Source: Rarobacter faecitabidus
GTDB taxonomy: Bacteria; Actinomycetota; Actinomycetes; Actinomycetales; Cellulomonadaceae
NCBI RefSeq assembly: GCF_006716265.1
Contig: NZ_VFOS01000004.1
Span: forward strand, 62,001 to 126,000
Reading direction: 5' to 3'
DNA length: 64,000 nt
Shown here: positions 10,201 to 17,625 of the stretch, piece after piece
Numbering within the stretch: position 1 is the first letter of the stretch
How the letters are laid out: each line of letters opens with the position of its first letter
Translations under genes and position numbers: made by a program
Notes under the pieces: generated by a model
What the model saw: only the letters and a program-made list of their open reading frames with translations
Databases searched by the model: none
What the model was told of the DNA's origin: nothing

Positions 10201-10890
10201 GTGGGAGGTGTCCTCGGGCGCAGGAGACAGCGCGCCACGCGTCGACTTCCACCACGAGTTTGGCGGGTAGTGCAGCGTGTGCGCGGCGTTCGCGAAGCCC
10301 ATCGCCATGACCACCGAGTTCACGATGGTGAGCTTGGCCGACGGCGCATTGTTCTTCAGACGCGTCAGAAAGCGAATGCCCGTTTCGCCCTCGTACACCT
10401 CAAACACCGCAGTCACGGTGAGCGGAATTGCGGCATTCGTCCGCGTAAGGTCCACCTCGATCGCCCGGCCTATAGGCTGTATGCCGGAATGAAGTGTCAT
10501 ATTCAACGGAACGAATCGATACTGGCCGATGGACCATCCACCATCGTCCGCACGGACCGTCGACGACGTTTGCGATTCCGGCCGGACTTCGTATTCGAAA
10601 AGCGTTCGGCCATTCGCGACGGTCTGGTATTCAGTTCCCGCGAGCTTGTTGTACAGGCTCGTGATGGTGATGGATCCCGATGCTGTGGAGACCTGCACCC
10701 TAATGGAATCGTTCTCCAAGACCCAACCGTTACTAATGGGGGTGATGAGTTCTGCCAACGGATCTGACGTGCTAAGGATGGCGCGGCTGTCCTTGCCAGA
10801 GGCGTATCCCTGACCTGCGGCTCCTGCAATAGCCCCCACAGCGGCTGTGCCAACGGCGGCTCCGAGGAAGCCCCTCCTGCTGAATTTCAC
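7258..10890 (-). CDS. Tat-exported glycoside hydrolase, alpha-galactosidase (clan D/GH36-like) type, with CBMs
   Basis: GTG at 10890 is preferred: AAAGGA lies 7 bases upstream and the protein then begins VKFSRRGFLGAAV, a twin-arginine signal. Length 1210. The middle (~300-720) is a TIM-barrel hydrolase region with MMDDHWNKD, HHMIDLTEYW and TSELDIFPSQ; the Asp in the last two are candidate nucleophile and acid/base. Two CBM6/35-like modules follow (MIEAESAGF at ~855, then RFEAEAAY at ~995), then a C-terminal BIG2-like domain. Export of a folded enzyme by Tat fits the tatA gene 2 kb away. Family assignment is by recognition; the exact GH family and substrate need a profile search. Confidence 0.78.
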   Translation of the reverse strand: MKFSRRGFLGAAVGTAAVGAIAGAAGQGYASGKDSRAILSTSDPLAELITPISNGWVLENDSIRVQVSTASGSITITSLYNKLAGTEYQTVANGRTLFEYEVRPESQTSSTVRADDGGWSIGQYRFVPLNMTLHSGIQPIGRAIEVDLTRTNAAIPLTVTAVFEVYEGETGIRFLTRLKNNAPSAKLTIVNSVVMAMGFANAAHTLHYPPNSWWKSTRGALSPAPEDTSHPGRAAEVPKKVICVYDSGDGWSFSPELNWKTQKGKGEFNSANQSMLPPWASINAWSGMQYIHLKTNPESLQLVLFPGETFDYIAVNITVFKGDLVDGKFADQMHFRKRFRYHDTAAIFNTNDWDHRDRAGYNNYDNPNDIIYGVENFYYTDAIPKAEQAGFEMVMMDDHWNKDRDTLELSPGRVPAIGSFDQFTTTLRGKGLLFGLWFSLCGGNHNQGRDLADPANIAFKKAQIKELIEEHDLAHHMIDLTEYWQNSSVTSYSHPSDNVYRKAVLSRNMLNEISDEYPQYRPKITSELDIFPSQTDRSTSLIHIPHNGWNTAGCGVTGEDLSIRTAIVLFGHLPVEATYINSGKMTGRMEDYYSYMYARNTKFAEDPSNPNNWPQAHIELMGVFNQWRRSPRVHALTSEILRPVFYGEGWDTRSDWDIMAGPYIWMYTDDDRKEALVIATGKMGYRRGVSADLRWLDADHNYMVSDVTIDDTGEHTYAYRGTFAANALRAPGLPIDLDENTTRGKAFWVRRVEGRNLQVAYEDEFITSVEVKATRQSAVVNVVGVPNKSVTVMVVDPIRNIGKPVSVALNSNGRGFATVLASALFPPVVSRSRFVNPTMIEAESAGFAIDSAAQEWRKVDEGYASGGAWVLATFTADGQWMEFTTNVPESGFYRVDVHYKSNESRGKSALLLDGTQLGETYNHYYTIGRYPGQEFRERSHGLKQISAGEHKFRFVCAGTSGSKREIGVDYIKLTPSVRKTWQRFEAEAAYSAASAGTGVENVSDPVATPANSGTWHKLNASQAGNWVEYTVNVPAAGRYRVQTTIKRHAQRGQYKLLYNGSQVGGITDQFLPTNLGTYQYAEIDEGVINVAAAGPVTLRYEVTGKASAATGYLLATDSIVMIAEPYIEVDEQITVPLWASVTPVVQLRDFVAQYASLSDLVWSIVDAPSRAIVTLDPDGRISAIGRGTAHIRVESVYDDKIATDITITVP

Positions 10891-10971
10891 CTGAGTGTCC
10901 TTTCTGAACCGGGTCGGCAGGCAACACTGCGCGCCCACCCGGCCTCGACCGACGCTTGAAGCGTCTGGTGC

Positions 10972-12831
10972 TTACCGCTTTACCTTGATCGTGATTGTCT
11001 TGACGGCCTTCTTAGCGCCACGTGATCCCTTGAACGTAACCTTCGCCTTCACCTTGCCTGGGTTGCGTGTCACCTTGGCAGGCAGTTTGATCGTCTTTGC
11101 CTTGCCCGACTTGACTTTGACGGTCTTTACGACCTTCTTGCCCACCCGCACCTGAATCTTGCCGGCCGCCGTGCCAGCGGATTTGGCAACAACGCGCAGC
11201 TTGATGCGAGATCCAACCTTTGCGTTCTTCTTCGCCTTCACAGTCAGTTTGGTCTTGGCCTTCACGACCGACAGTGTCACCTGACCGGTACCGGGTCGCA
11301 CGGTTGCTGTCCCCAGGAACGTAACCGTCAGTGTCAGCGACTGCGGTCGCGCCGTCACCGAAGCCGGAAGCCGAACTGTTGCCGTACCGCCACTGAGCGT
11401 GGCAGAGGCCAGCCAAGTCGATCCGGATTTGATCTCAACCGTTCCGCCGGACACCGCACGTCCTTTCGCGGTCACTGCGACGCTCACGATGGCAGTTGAT
11501 CCGACCGCGACCTTCTTTGCACTGGTCGCCTTGACCGTTGCCTGCGGCAGTCCGCCCCCGTCACCCACAGTGACGTTCGCAGACGGTGATGCCGAAGGCG
11601 CTAGTGCCGGGTTGCCGAGATAGTGCGCGGTCAGCGAGTACTGCCCGGAGGGCAGACCCTGAGCGACAGTGAGGTCTGCGATTCCCCCAACGAGGCCTGC
11701 CGTGACAAGTACCTGCGTGCCGTTGCGCAATTCAACCTGGCCGGTCGCAGTGGCACCAGAAGCGGCAACACTGGCGGAAAGGGTGAAGGATGTGCCACTC
11801 CCAACCTGGAGCGCAGTTGGTTGCAGCGAGGTCGTCGTCGCGTTGCGGGCCTGTTCGCCAACCGCCGCATAACTGGTACCAGATCCGGCCGCTACACCCA
11901 CATAGCGGGTGCCATCAGCCAGCGGAGGAAGTGACGTGGAACCATCGGTGTCCTGCCCAAACGCGACGGCAGTCCCATCGGAGCGCAGAGCGACGGAGTG
12001 CTCGTCCCCCGCCGCGATCGCCGTGTAGGTGACGCCAGACTCGAGAGCGGGCACATCAATCTGCCCCTCGACATCGCGTCCGAAGCCACTAATTTGACCA
12101 TCGCTACGAAGCGCCAGCGAATGCGCACCCCCGGCCGCGATCGCCGTGTAGGTGACGCCCGCGGGCAACGCGGGAACTTCGGTCTGCCCCTCGTCGCCGC
12201 GTCCGAAGCCAGTAATTTGACCATCGCTACGAAGCGCCAGCGAGTGGAAGCCACCTGCGGCGATCGCCGTGTAGGTGACGCCCGCGGGCAACGCGGGAAC
12301 TTCGGTCTGCCCAGAGGCGTTGTCGCCCCAGGCAAGTACCTTGCCCTGCGAAGTGAGCGCTAGCGAATGCGCGGCTCCGGCCGCCACGCTCACAAAGCCC
12401 TCACCTGAGGGCGCGTTGGGGATGCTGGTCTGACTGTACGTATCGTCACCTGCACCCACGACGACGCCGTCATCGCGAACGAAGAGGCTGTGCCAGTCAC
12501 CCGCAGCGATCCCGACGTAGCTCCTGCCCTGCGGGAGCACGGGGACATCTCGCTGTTCAAGGCTGTCATCGCCTACTCCATCGACCTGGCCATCCGACCG
12601 CAATGCCAGGGCATGGGCACCGCCAGCATCGACCATCACGAATGAACCGCCGGCGGGGGGTCGGAAGCCATTGGCCTGCTCATAATCGTTGACGCCAACT
12701 GCGACAACCTCACCGACATCGCCACTACCGGACGAACCAACTGCCTGAGAGACGGCGACCGTCACTCCCGCAGCCAGAACAATCGCAGATGACAACGCTG
12801 TCAATCGGGCGGGTTTTCCCCACTTACGCAT
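10972..12831 (-). CDS. Exported RCC1-repeat protein with Ig-like domains
   Basis: Start 12831 (MRKWGKPARL) gives a signal peptide; length 619. Residues ~35-330 are RCC1/BNR-type repeats of 39-50 residues (for example AIAAGGFHSLALRSDGQ), predicting a beta-propeller. Two Ig-like domains follow (~330-525), then a Lys-rich tail ending TITIKVKR, like those of the esterase and the GH97 protein. There is no catalytic signature. Probably a secreted binding or scaffold protein of the same polysaccharide system; this role is inferred from context only. Confidence 0.8.
   Translation of the reverse strand: MRKWGKPARLTALSSAIVLAAGVTVAVSQAVGSSGSGDVGEVVAVGVNDYEQANGFRPPAGGSFVMVDAGGAHALALRSDGQVDGVGDDSLEQRDVPVLPQGRSYVGIAAGDWHSLFVRDDGVVVGAGDDTYSQTSIPNAPSGEGFVSVAAGAAHSLALTSQGKVLAWGDNASGQTEVPALPAGVTYTAIAAGGFHSLALRSDGQITGFGRGDEGQTEVPALPAGVTYTAIAAGGAHSLALRSDGQISGFGRDVEGQIDVPALESGVTYTAIAAGDEHSVALRSDGTAVAFGQDTDGSTSLPPLADGTRYVGVAAGSGTSYAAVGEQARNATTTSLQPTALQVGSGTSFTLSASVAASGATATGQVELRNGTQVLVTAGLVGGIADLTVAQGLPSGQYSLTAHYLGNPALAPSASPSANVTVGDGGGLPQATVKATSAKKVAVGSTAIVSVAVTAKGRAVSGGTVEIKSGSTWLASATLSGGTATVRLPASVTARPQSLTLTVTFLGTATVRPGTGQVTLSVVKAKTKLTVKAKKNAKVGSRIKLRVVAKSAGTAAGKIQVRVGKKVVKTVKVKSGKAKTIKLPAKVTRNPGKVKAKVTFKGSRGAKKAVKTITIKVKR
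11985..12330 (-). repeat. Near-identical tandem RCC1 units inside the gene
   Basis: The unit reading EVPALPAGVTYTAIAAGG and its flanks occurs twice almost base for base, with a 117-bp period, plus a more diverged third copy (VPALESGVTYTAIAAG). Such identity at DNA level indicates recent unit duplication. Confidence 0.8.
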
Positions 12832-12929
12832 AGCAATTCCAATCGTGTAGTCCGCTTTTGCCTCACCGCAGAGGCTCAAACGCGCTGCTAGGTTGACTCG
12901 CGAGGGCAGACCGAGGTCTCCACGTTCAA

Positions 12930-13130
12930 CTACTTAGGGTTTTGCGCCGTCTGCGTCTCGTCAGACTCCGCAGGTGAAGCGTCAAGGCTCAGTTCGCGGA
13001 CCTCCTTGCGGAAGATCTTGAGCGATTGGCCGACGTTCTTCGCGAGCATTGGCAAGCGCGCAGCACCGAAAACAACAACCAGCACCGCAACGAGAATAAT
13101 CACGTGCGAAGGATTGCGAAACAGATTCAT
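12930..13130 (-). CDS. tatA: Twin-arginine translocase subunit TatA/E
   Basis: 66 residues: short N-terminus, one membrane helix (HVIILVAVLVVVFG), the conserved FGAARLP hinge, an amphipathic helix (MLAKNVGQSLKIFRKEVRE) and an acidic polar tail, which is the whole TatA layout. It lies outside a tatABC cluster, between exported-enzyme genes, one of which (7258-10890) has a clear Tat signal. A dedicated accessory TatA for these enzymes is possible. Ribosome site is weak (AAGG directly before ATG). Confidence 0.85.
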   Translation of the reverse strand: MNLFRNPSHVIILVAVLVVVFGAARLPMLAKNVGQSLKIFRKEVRELSLDASPAESDETQTAQNPK

Positions 13131-13524
13131 CCTTGAATTCCCATCGAGCCGGGCCCACCGTCCTTGGTACGCCTCGTTCTCGGAACTTTATACGGGCATC
13201 GCGCGATTAGCAAGACTACGTCAGCGGCCCCCACTCATACCGCGCGCACTTGAGATTGCCGCGTTTCTGGGCGGATCATCCGGCAAATCTGCCAGCCGGG
13301 AACCCCTCGCGAAATCAAGAAATATCGCCGTATCAAGCCAGAAAAAACGTTTCGGAAATGTCGATTAATTTACGGCGCGCACATTGCGTCGAAGGCAGGG
13401 ATGTGTTGCCACATTGGCGCCAGTCAAAGTAGTCTGCATTTGGGCCTGTCATCGTTGTCAGTCCTATCCGCCGTGCGAAGGCGCACGACAAACGCGGTCA
13501 CAATCAGAACGAAAAGAGGCCTCA
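13131..13524 (+). other. Intergenic region between divergent tatA and GH97 genes
   Basis: About 390 bases without a convincing gene. It must hold both promoters. At 13342-13355 the bases AAAAAACGTTTCGG match 11 of 14 positions of the perfect LacI-type operator found at 26147-26160, making it a candidate degenerate operator for the GH97 gene. Confidence 0.4.
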
Positions 13525-16500
13525 ATGTTGAGGGAATATCGTCCGAGAACTTCTGCCGTGAGGCGGAGGCTACCCCGACTTGCGGCCGTGGCGGTCGCTG
13601 CGACTATCGCACTCCCCCTCCTGCCTACTGTTGCGAACGCAGCGGAAACAGAGTGGACAGTCCGTTCGCCCGATAACTCCGTCAGCGCCGATATTTCGCT
13701 TGCAAGCGGTTCACTGACGTTGGAGGTCCGTAAGGGATCCTCAAGCGTTCTGACCGTCACCAAACTTGGTGTTGTGACATCCGCCGCGAACCTCTCCCAG
13801 GGGATCAGCATCACAAGCACTAGCACTAACTCGATCACAGAGAGTTATTCGATGCTCGCCGGCAAGCAGCATCACCGGTCCGCCGTGCACAACGAACTCG
13901 TCCTCAACGCGACAGCGAATGGCCACAACTTCGTGACACGCGTCCGTGCGTCTGACGACGGAATCGCCTACTCGTACGACCTCCCCGCCTCTCTCGGTGC
14001 GAGCTACACCGTAACTTCCGAACCAGCACGATTCCAGCTGAACCCAACGGCCCCCGCCTGGTTGCAGTCCTTCGCCCCGTGGTACGAGAACGAACACCAG
14101 GTCACGACTGTGGGAGGCGCTGGCACCGGCACCTTCGGCTACCCAGCGACGTTCCGTCCGACGAGTGACACCTACGTGTTGCTGTCCGATTCCGGAGTGT
14201 CCGGCAAGTACATCGGCGCTCATCTGACGCACTCATCCGGGGCTAGCGACTTTGGGCTGGAGTTTTACCAGAACGCCGCCGTCAACGCGAGCGGGGCGCT
14301 ATCGACGCCATGGCGTGTTGCGATTGTCGGGACTGCCGCGGACCTGGTCAGCTCGACTCTCATCGACGATTTGGCACCCGACCAGCGGGTTGAGGACACT
14401 TCCTGGATTAAGACAGGGGTGTCCGCCTGGGCCTGGAACACCAACCGAGATGGCGCAGCGATGTCGAGCCTCGCCGTGCAGAAGCGGTTCGTAGACATGG
14501 CCTATAAGCACGGCTGGACCCAGTACGTCATCGACGAGGGCTGGCAGGAATCGTGGGTCCCCGAACTCATCCAATACGCAAATGCCCGCGGCGTCGAGAT
14601 CAACGTGTGGTTCCACTCCAACCGCCTCTGGACAAAGGACCAACGCATCGAATGGTTCTCAAAATTGAAACAGTGGGGTGCCAATGGCATCAAGGTCGAC
14701 TTCATGGAGTCGGACAGTCAGGCAACCTTCCAGTGGTATGACGACATCCTTAAAGAGACAGCCGAGTACCATCTGACAGTCAACTTCCACGGTTCCACCA
14801 TCCCGCGCGGCTGGCAACGCACCTGGCCGCAGATCATGAGCTACGAAGGTGTCCGCGGTGAAGAAAACGGACGCAGCGCCGTTCGCGACACGATCCTCCC
14901 GTTCACACGCAACGTGGTTGGCTCGATGGACTTCACCCCCACGGTTTTCTCCAACAACACAAACACCTCCAAAGCCCACGAAGTCGGTGAGGCAATCGTT
15001 TTCGAATCGGGCGTGCAGCACCTCGCAGATGACACCTCGAGTTACGCCAACGAACCAATCGCTACTAAGTTCCTGGAACAGCTCGAAGTGTCCTGGGATG
15101 AGACCCGCCTGGTGCAGGGAACCCCGGGAACGGACGCAGTACTCGCACGACGCAATGGCGACCGCTGGTTCATCGGTGGCGTGTGGGCAGCGAGCCCCAA
15201 CAGCACCCGCACCGTTCCCCTGGACTTCCTGGGTGCGGGCAACTGGATCGTCGACCTCGTGACGGATTCTGGTTCCTCTCTCGCCGCGCAGACTTTGACC
15301 GCAACGTCGGCCTCGTCGCTGTCCGTCAACTCGATTAATAACGGCGGATTCGCGGCTCTCGCGTGTCCAGAGACGCCGGGCCGCACGTCTTGCTTGTCCG
15401 CCCCGGGTCCGATCGTCCCCGCCTCCATGCTGACGACGGCCTCAAAGACTGAGGTCGCCCCTGGCGAGATCGTGACCGTATCCAGCACATTCACGGCTGG
15501 CCCAGGCGGACCCGTGACTAACGTCAAGGTCTCCCCCAACACGCCCGCCAACTGGACCCTAATCTCAGGCAACAAGCAAAGTGTGGTCTCACTTGCCTCG
15601 GGTGAGTCGATCAATTCGACGTGGCGATTCCGCGTTGGAAACTCGAGCAACAAAGAGACCGTTAACCTCGGCATCGCAGGGGAATACACCAGCCCCTCTG
15701 GGCGCATCGCAACGGCGATTGGACTCAGCCCAATCGTCGTGGCCCCAACCATCAAGCCCCCGCAGGGAACGGCATATATCTCCGATTTGCCGTTCACCTT
15801 CACCAAGACTGGGTACGGATCGGTCATGCGGGACAAAGACATGAACGGCAACCCGATCAACATCGGTCCCGACCCGACAACCTACGAGAAGGGCATCACC
15901 GTGCACGCCATCGGTGAAGTCCGCGTTTACCTCGGTGGGGCATGCACGACCTTCAGTACGACGGTCGGCCTCGAGCCTGGCGGTTCGACAGCATCCGAAG
16001 GCTCAGTCACCTTTGAAATCAAGGGTGATGGGGTGTCCTTGGCAACGGCTGGAAGCAACGCGAGCCCATTCCGGGAAAACACGCCCGGCCAGGCCATCAC
16101 GATCTCGGTAGCGGGAGTCCAGGAGCTTTCGCTCAACGTTGCTGACGGCGGGAACTACATCAACAACGACCACGGGGCATTCGGCAACGCCGTTCTGCAC
16201 TGCCAGCCAGGACCTGCACCAGACACCACGGCACCGACCGTGGAGCTGTCCACCGCACCTGCCGCCCCGGGCCCGTCAGGTTGGTTCACCTCCCCTGTCG
16301 TCGCAACGGTAACCGCTACTGATGACGGCGATGAGGCTCCGTTTGTCAGCATCAAGGTGGGCAACAACGGCTGGGATGAGTACTCGGCACCTGTGACGAT
16401 TAACGACGGCGTCCACGCCGTCGCGGCAGAGGCAGTCGACATTGCTGGAAACGCAACCACGCTCCCGGACCGGACGATCAAGGTTGACACGGTCGCGCCA

Positions 16501-17328
16501 GTCGTGACCGTCGCACCAGACGATTCCGCCGGCACCCTGACGATCGCAGCGACTGACGAGACGTCGGGGATTGCTTCGATCGAGTACAAGGTCGGCAACG
16601 GTTCCTGGCAGCAATACACGCAAACCACGGTGGTGCCCCGCGGTGTCATTGTCCGCACTCGGGCGACTGACAACGCTGGCAACGTGGCACTTGGCGACGT
16701 CATTGCACTTTCAGGCGGCTCAGGTGGCGGCGGTGACAACGGCACTTCTGGCACATCGACCGCGGCTATCGTCGCTCCGGGTTCGGGCGTCTACGGCGTC
16801 GCTCAGAGCATCGCCGTGCGCGTCTCGTCCAACTCAGCGTCGCCTAGCGGGACCGTACGAGCGACCCTCGGCGGGAAGGTAATTGCCGTCGCGCAGCTCA
16901 AGAGCGGGCGCGCGACCGTCAAGCTCCCGTCCTCGCTGGCAGTGGGGAGGCACCAGATTGCCGTTTCCTTCGTGGGTACTGCAGCGCTTCGTCAGTCGTC
17001 CGACGTAGTCGCTGTGGCGGTGGCGAAGGCGAAAGTTACGTCCATCAAGGTGTCGGGCAAGAAATACACCAGGGGTAAGGCACCGCGGGTGACGGTAACG
17101 GTGGGCAAGCTGACCAACGGAACCTATGCGACGGGCAAGTTGCGCGTCACGGTCGGCAAGAAGACTGTCCGCACGGTGACGCTGACCGCCAAGAAGCGCG
17201 GGAAGGTGAACGTCAAACTCCCCGTAGCCAAGAAGCGTTCCATCAAGGTTCGCGTCCAGTTCGTTGCGAGCAACACCAGACAAGTTACTGGCGTGAAGTC
17301 GAAGACGCTCAAGCTCAAGGCCCGCTGA
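13525..17328 (+). CDS. Exported GH97-family glycoside hydrolase with NEW3, NPCBM and Ig-like domains
   Basis: ATG at 13525 follows AAAAGAGG and starts a signal peptide ending ANAAE; length 1267. N-terminal GH97 beta-sandwich (WTVRSPDNSV), then a TIM barrel with VIDEGWQESW, INVWFHSNRL, GIKVDFMESD (Asp ~392) and MSYEGVRGEE (Glu ~441). An Asp in the KVDF position is what I recall for retaining GH97 alpha-galactosidases rather than SusB-type inverting alpha-glucosidases, so alpha-galactosidase is the better guess. Then NEW3 (~640-735), NPCBM (~750-893), two Ig/OmpL47-like units and a Lys-rich Ig-like tail. It shares its accessory domains with the esterase at 2824-7122. Confidence 0.88.
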   Translation: MLREYRPRTSAVRRRLPRLAAVAVAATIALPLLPTVANAAETEWTVRSPDNSVSADISLASGSLTLEVRKGSSSVLTVTKLGVVTSAANLSQGISITSTSTNSITESYSMLAGKQHHRSAVHNELVLNATANGHNFVTRVRASDDGIAYSYDLPASLGASYTVTSEPARFQLNPTAPAWLQSFAPWYENEHQVTTVGGAGTGTFGYPATFRPTSDTYVLLSDSGVSGKYIGAHLTHSSGASDFGLEFYQNAAVNASGALSTPWRVAIVGTAADLVSSTLIDDLAPDQRVEDTSWIKTGVSAWAWNTNRDGAAMSSLAVQKRFVDMAYKHGWTQYVIDEGWQESWVPELIQYANARGVEINVWFHSNRLWTKDQRIEWFSKLKQWGANGIKVDFMESDSQATFQWYDDILKETAEYHLTVNFHGSTIPRGWQRTWPQIMSYEGVRGEENGRSAVRDTILPFTRNVVGSMDFTPTVFSNNTNTSKAHEVGEAIVFESGVQHLADDTSSYANEPIATKFLEQLEVSWDETRLVQGTPGTDAVLARRNGDRWFIGGVWAASPNSTRTVPLDFLGAGNWIVDLVTDSGSSLAAQTLTATSASSLSVNSINNGGFAALACPETPGRTSCLSAPGPIVPASMLTTASKTEVAPGEIVTVSSTFTAGPGGPVTNVKVSPNTPANWTLISGNKQSVVSLASGESINSTWRFRVGNSSNKETVNLGIAGEYTSPSGRIATAIGLSPIVVAPTIKPPQGTAYISDLPFTFTKTGYGSVMRDKDMNGNPINIGPDPTTYEKGITVHAIGEVRVYLGGACTTFSTTVGLEPGGSTASEGSVTFEIKGDGVSLATAGSNASPFRENTPGQAITISVAGVQELSLNVADGGNYINNDHGAFGNAVLHCQPGPAPDTTAPTVELSTAPAAPGPSGWFTSPVVATVTATDDGDEAPFVSIKVGNNGWDEYSAPVTINDGVHAVAAEAVDIAGNATTLPDRTIKVDTVAPVVTVAPDDSAGTLTIAATDETSGIASIEYKVGNGSWQQYTQTTVVPRGVIVRTRATDNAGNVALGDVIALSGGSGGGGDNGTSGTSTAAIVAPGSGVYGVAQSIAVRVSSNSASPSGTVRATLGGKVIAVAQLKSGRATVKLPSSLAVGRHQIAVSFVGTAALRQSSDVVAVAVAKAKVTSIKVSGKKYTRGKAPRVTVTVGKLTNGTYATGKLRVTVGKKTVRTVTLTAKKRGKVNVKLPVAKKRSIKVRVQFVASNTRQVTGVKSKTLKLKAR

Positions 17329-17359
17329 GGCCACCGCTTGAACCTTGCACAACCCTGAC

Positions 17360-17399
17360 GGGGGCGCAGTTCTCATCTTCGGATGGGAACCGCGCCCCC
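17360..17399 (+). terminator. Rho-independent terminator after GH97 gene
   Basis: Long stem: GGGGGCGC at 17360-17367 pairs with GCGCCCCC, the inner GTTCTCATC pairs with GATGGGAAC (one G-T pair), loop TTCG, then a T-rich stretch (TCTCAGTTTATTT). Confidence 0.8.
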
Positions 17400-17625
17400 T
17401 CTCAGTTTATTTAGGCATCAGGCCGGTAGCCGAGGCCCCGTCCGCACCGCTGGGTTGATCACAACCTACGGAATGGACGAGTCCTCCGTAACTCCCGGCG
17501 TCATCGAGTCGCCCTCGAGGCGGCGATGACACCCAGCAGGGACGAACGGCCCGGGATTGTGACCCAGGCCACGCATAGCGTCGAGAGGTAAAGGCAACGC
17601 TGCCGAGCACACAGAGGTGATTCCC

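Noticed and set aside
7684-10767. A 1027-codon open frame on the + strand, antisense to the glycosidase
   Set aside because: No recognisable protein pattern; a typical mirror frame of a GC-rich gene, with the opposite strand carrying clear domains and a Tat signal.
11985-12330. CRISPR-like repeat array
   Set aside because: Repeats are in-frame RCC1 protein units with a 117-bp period and no spacers.
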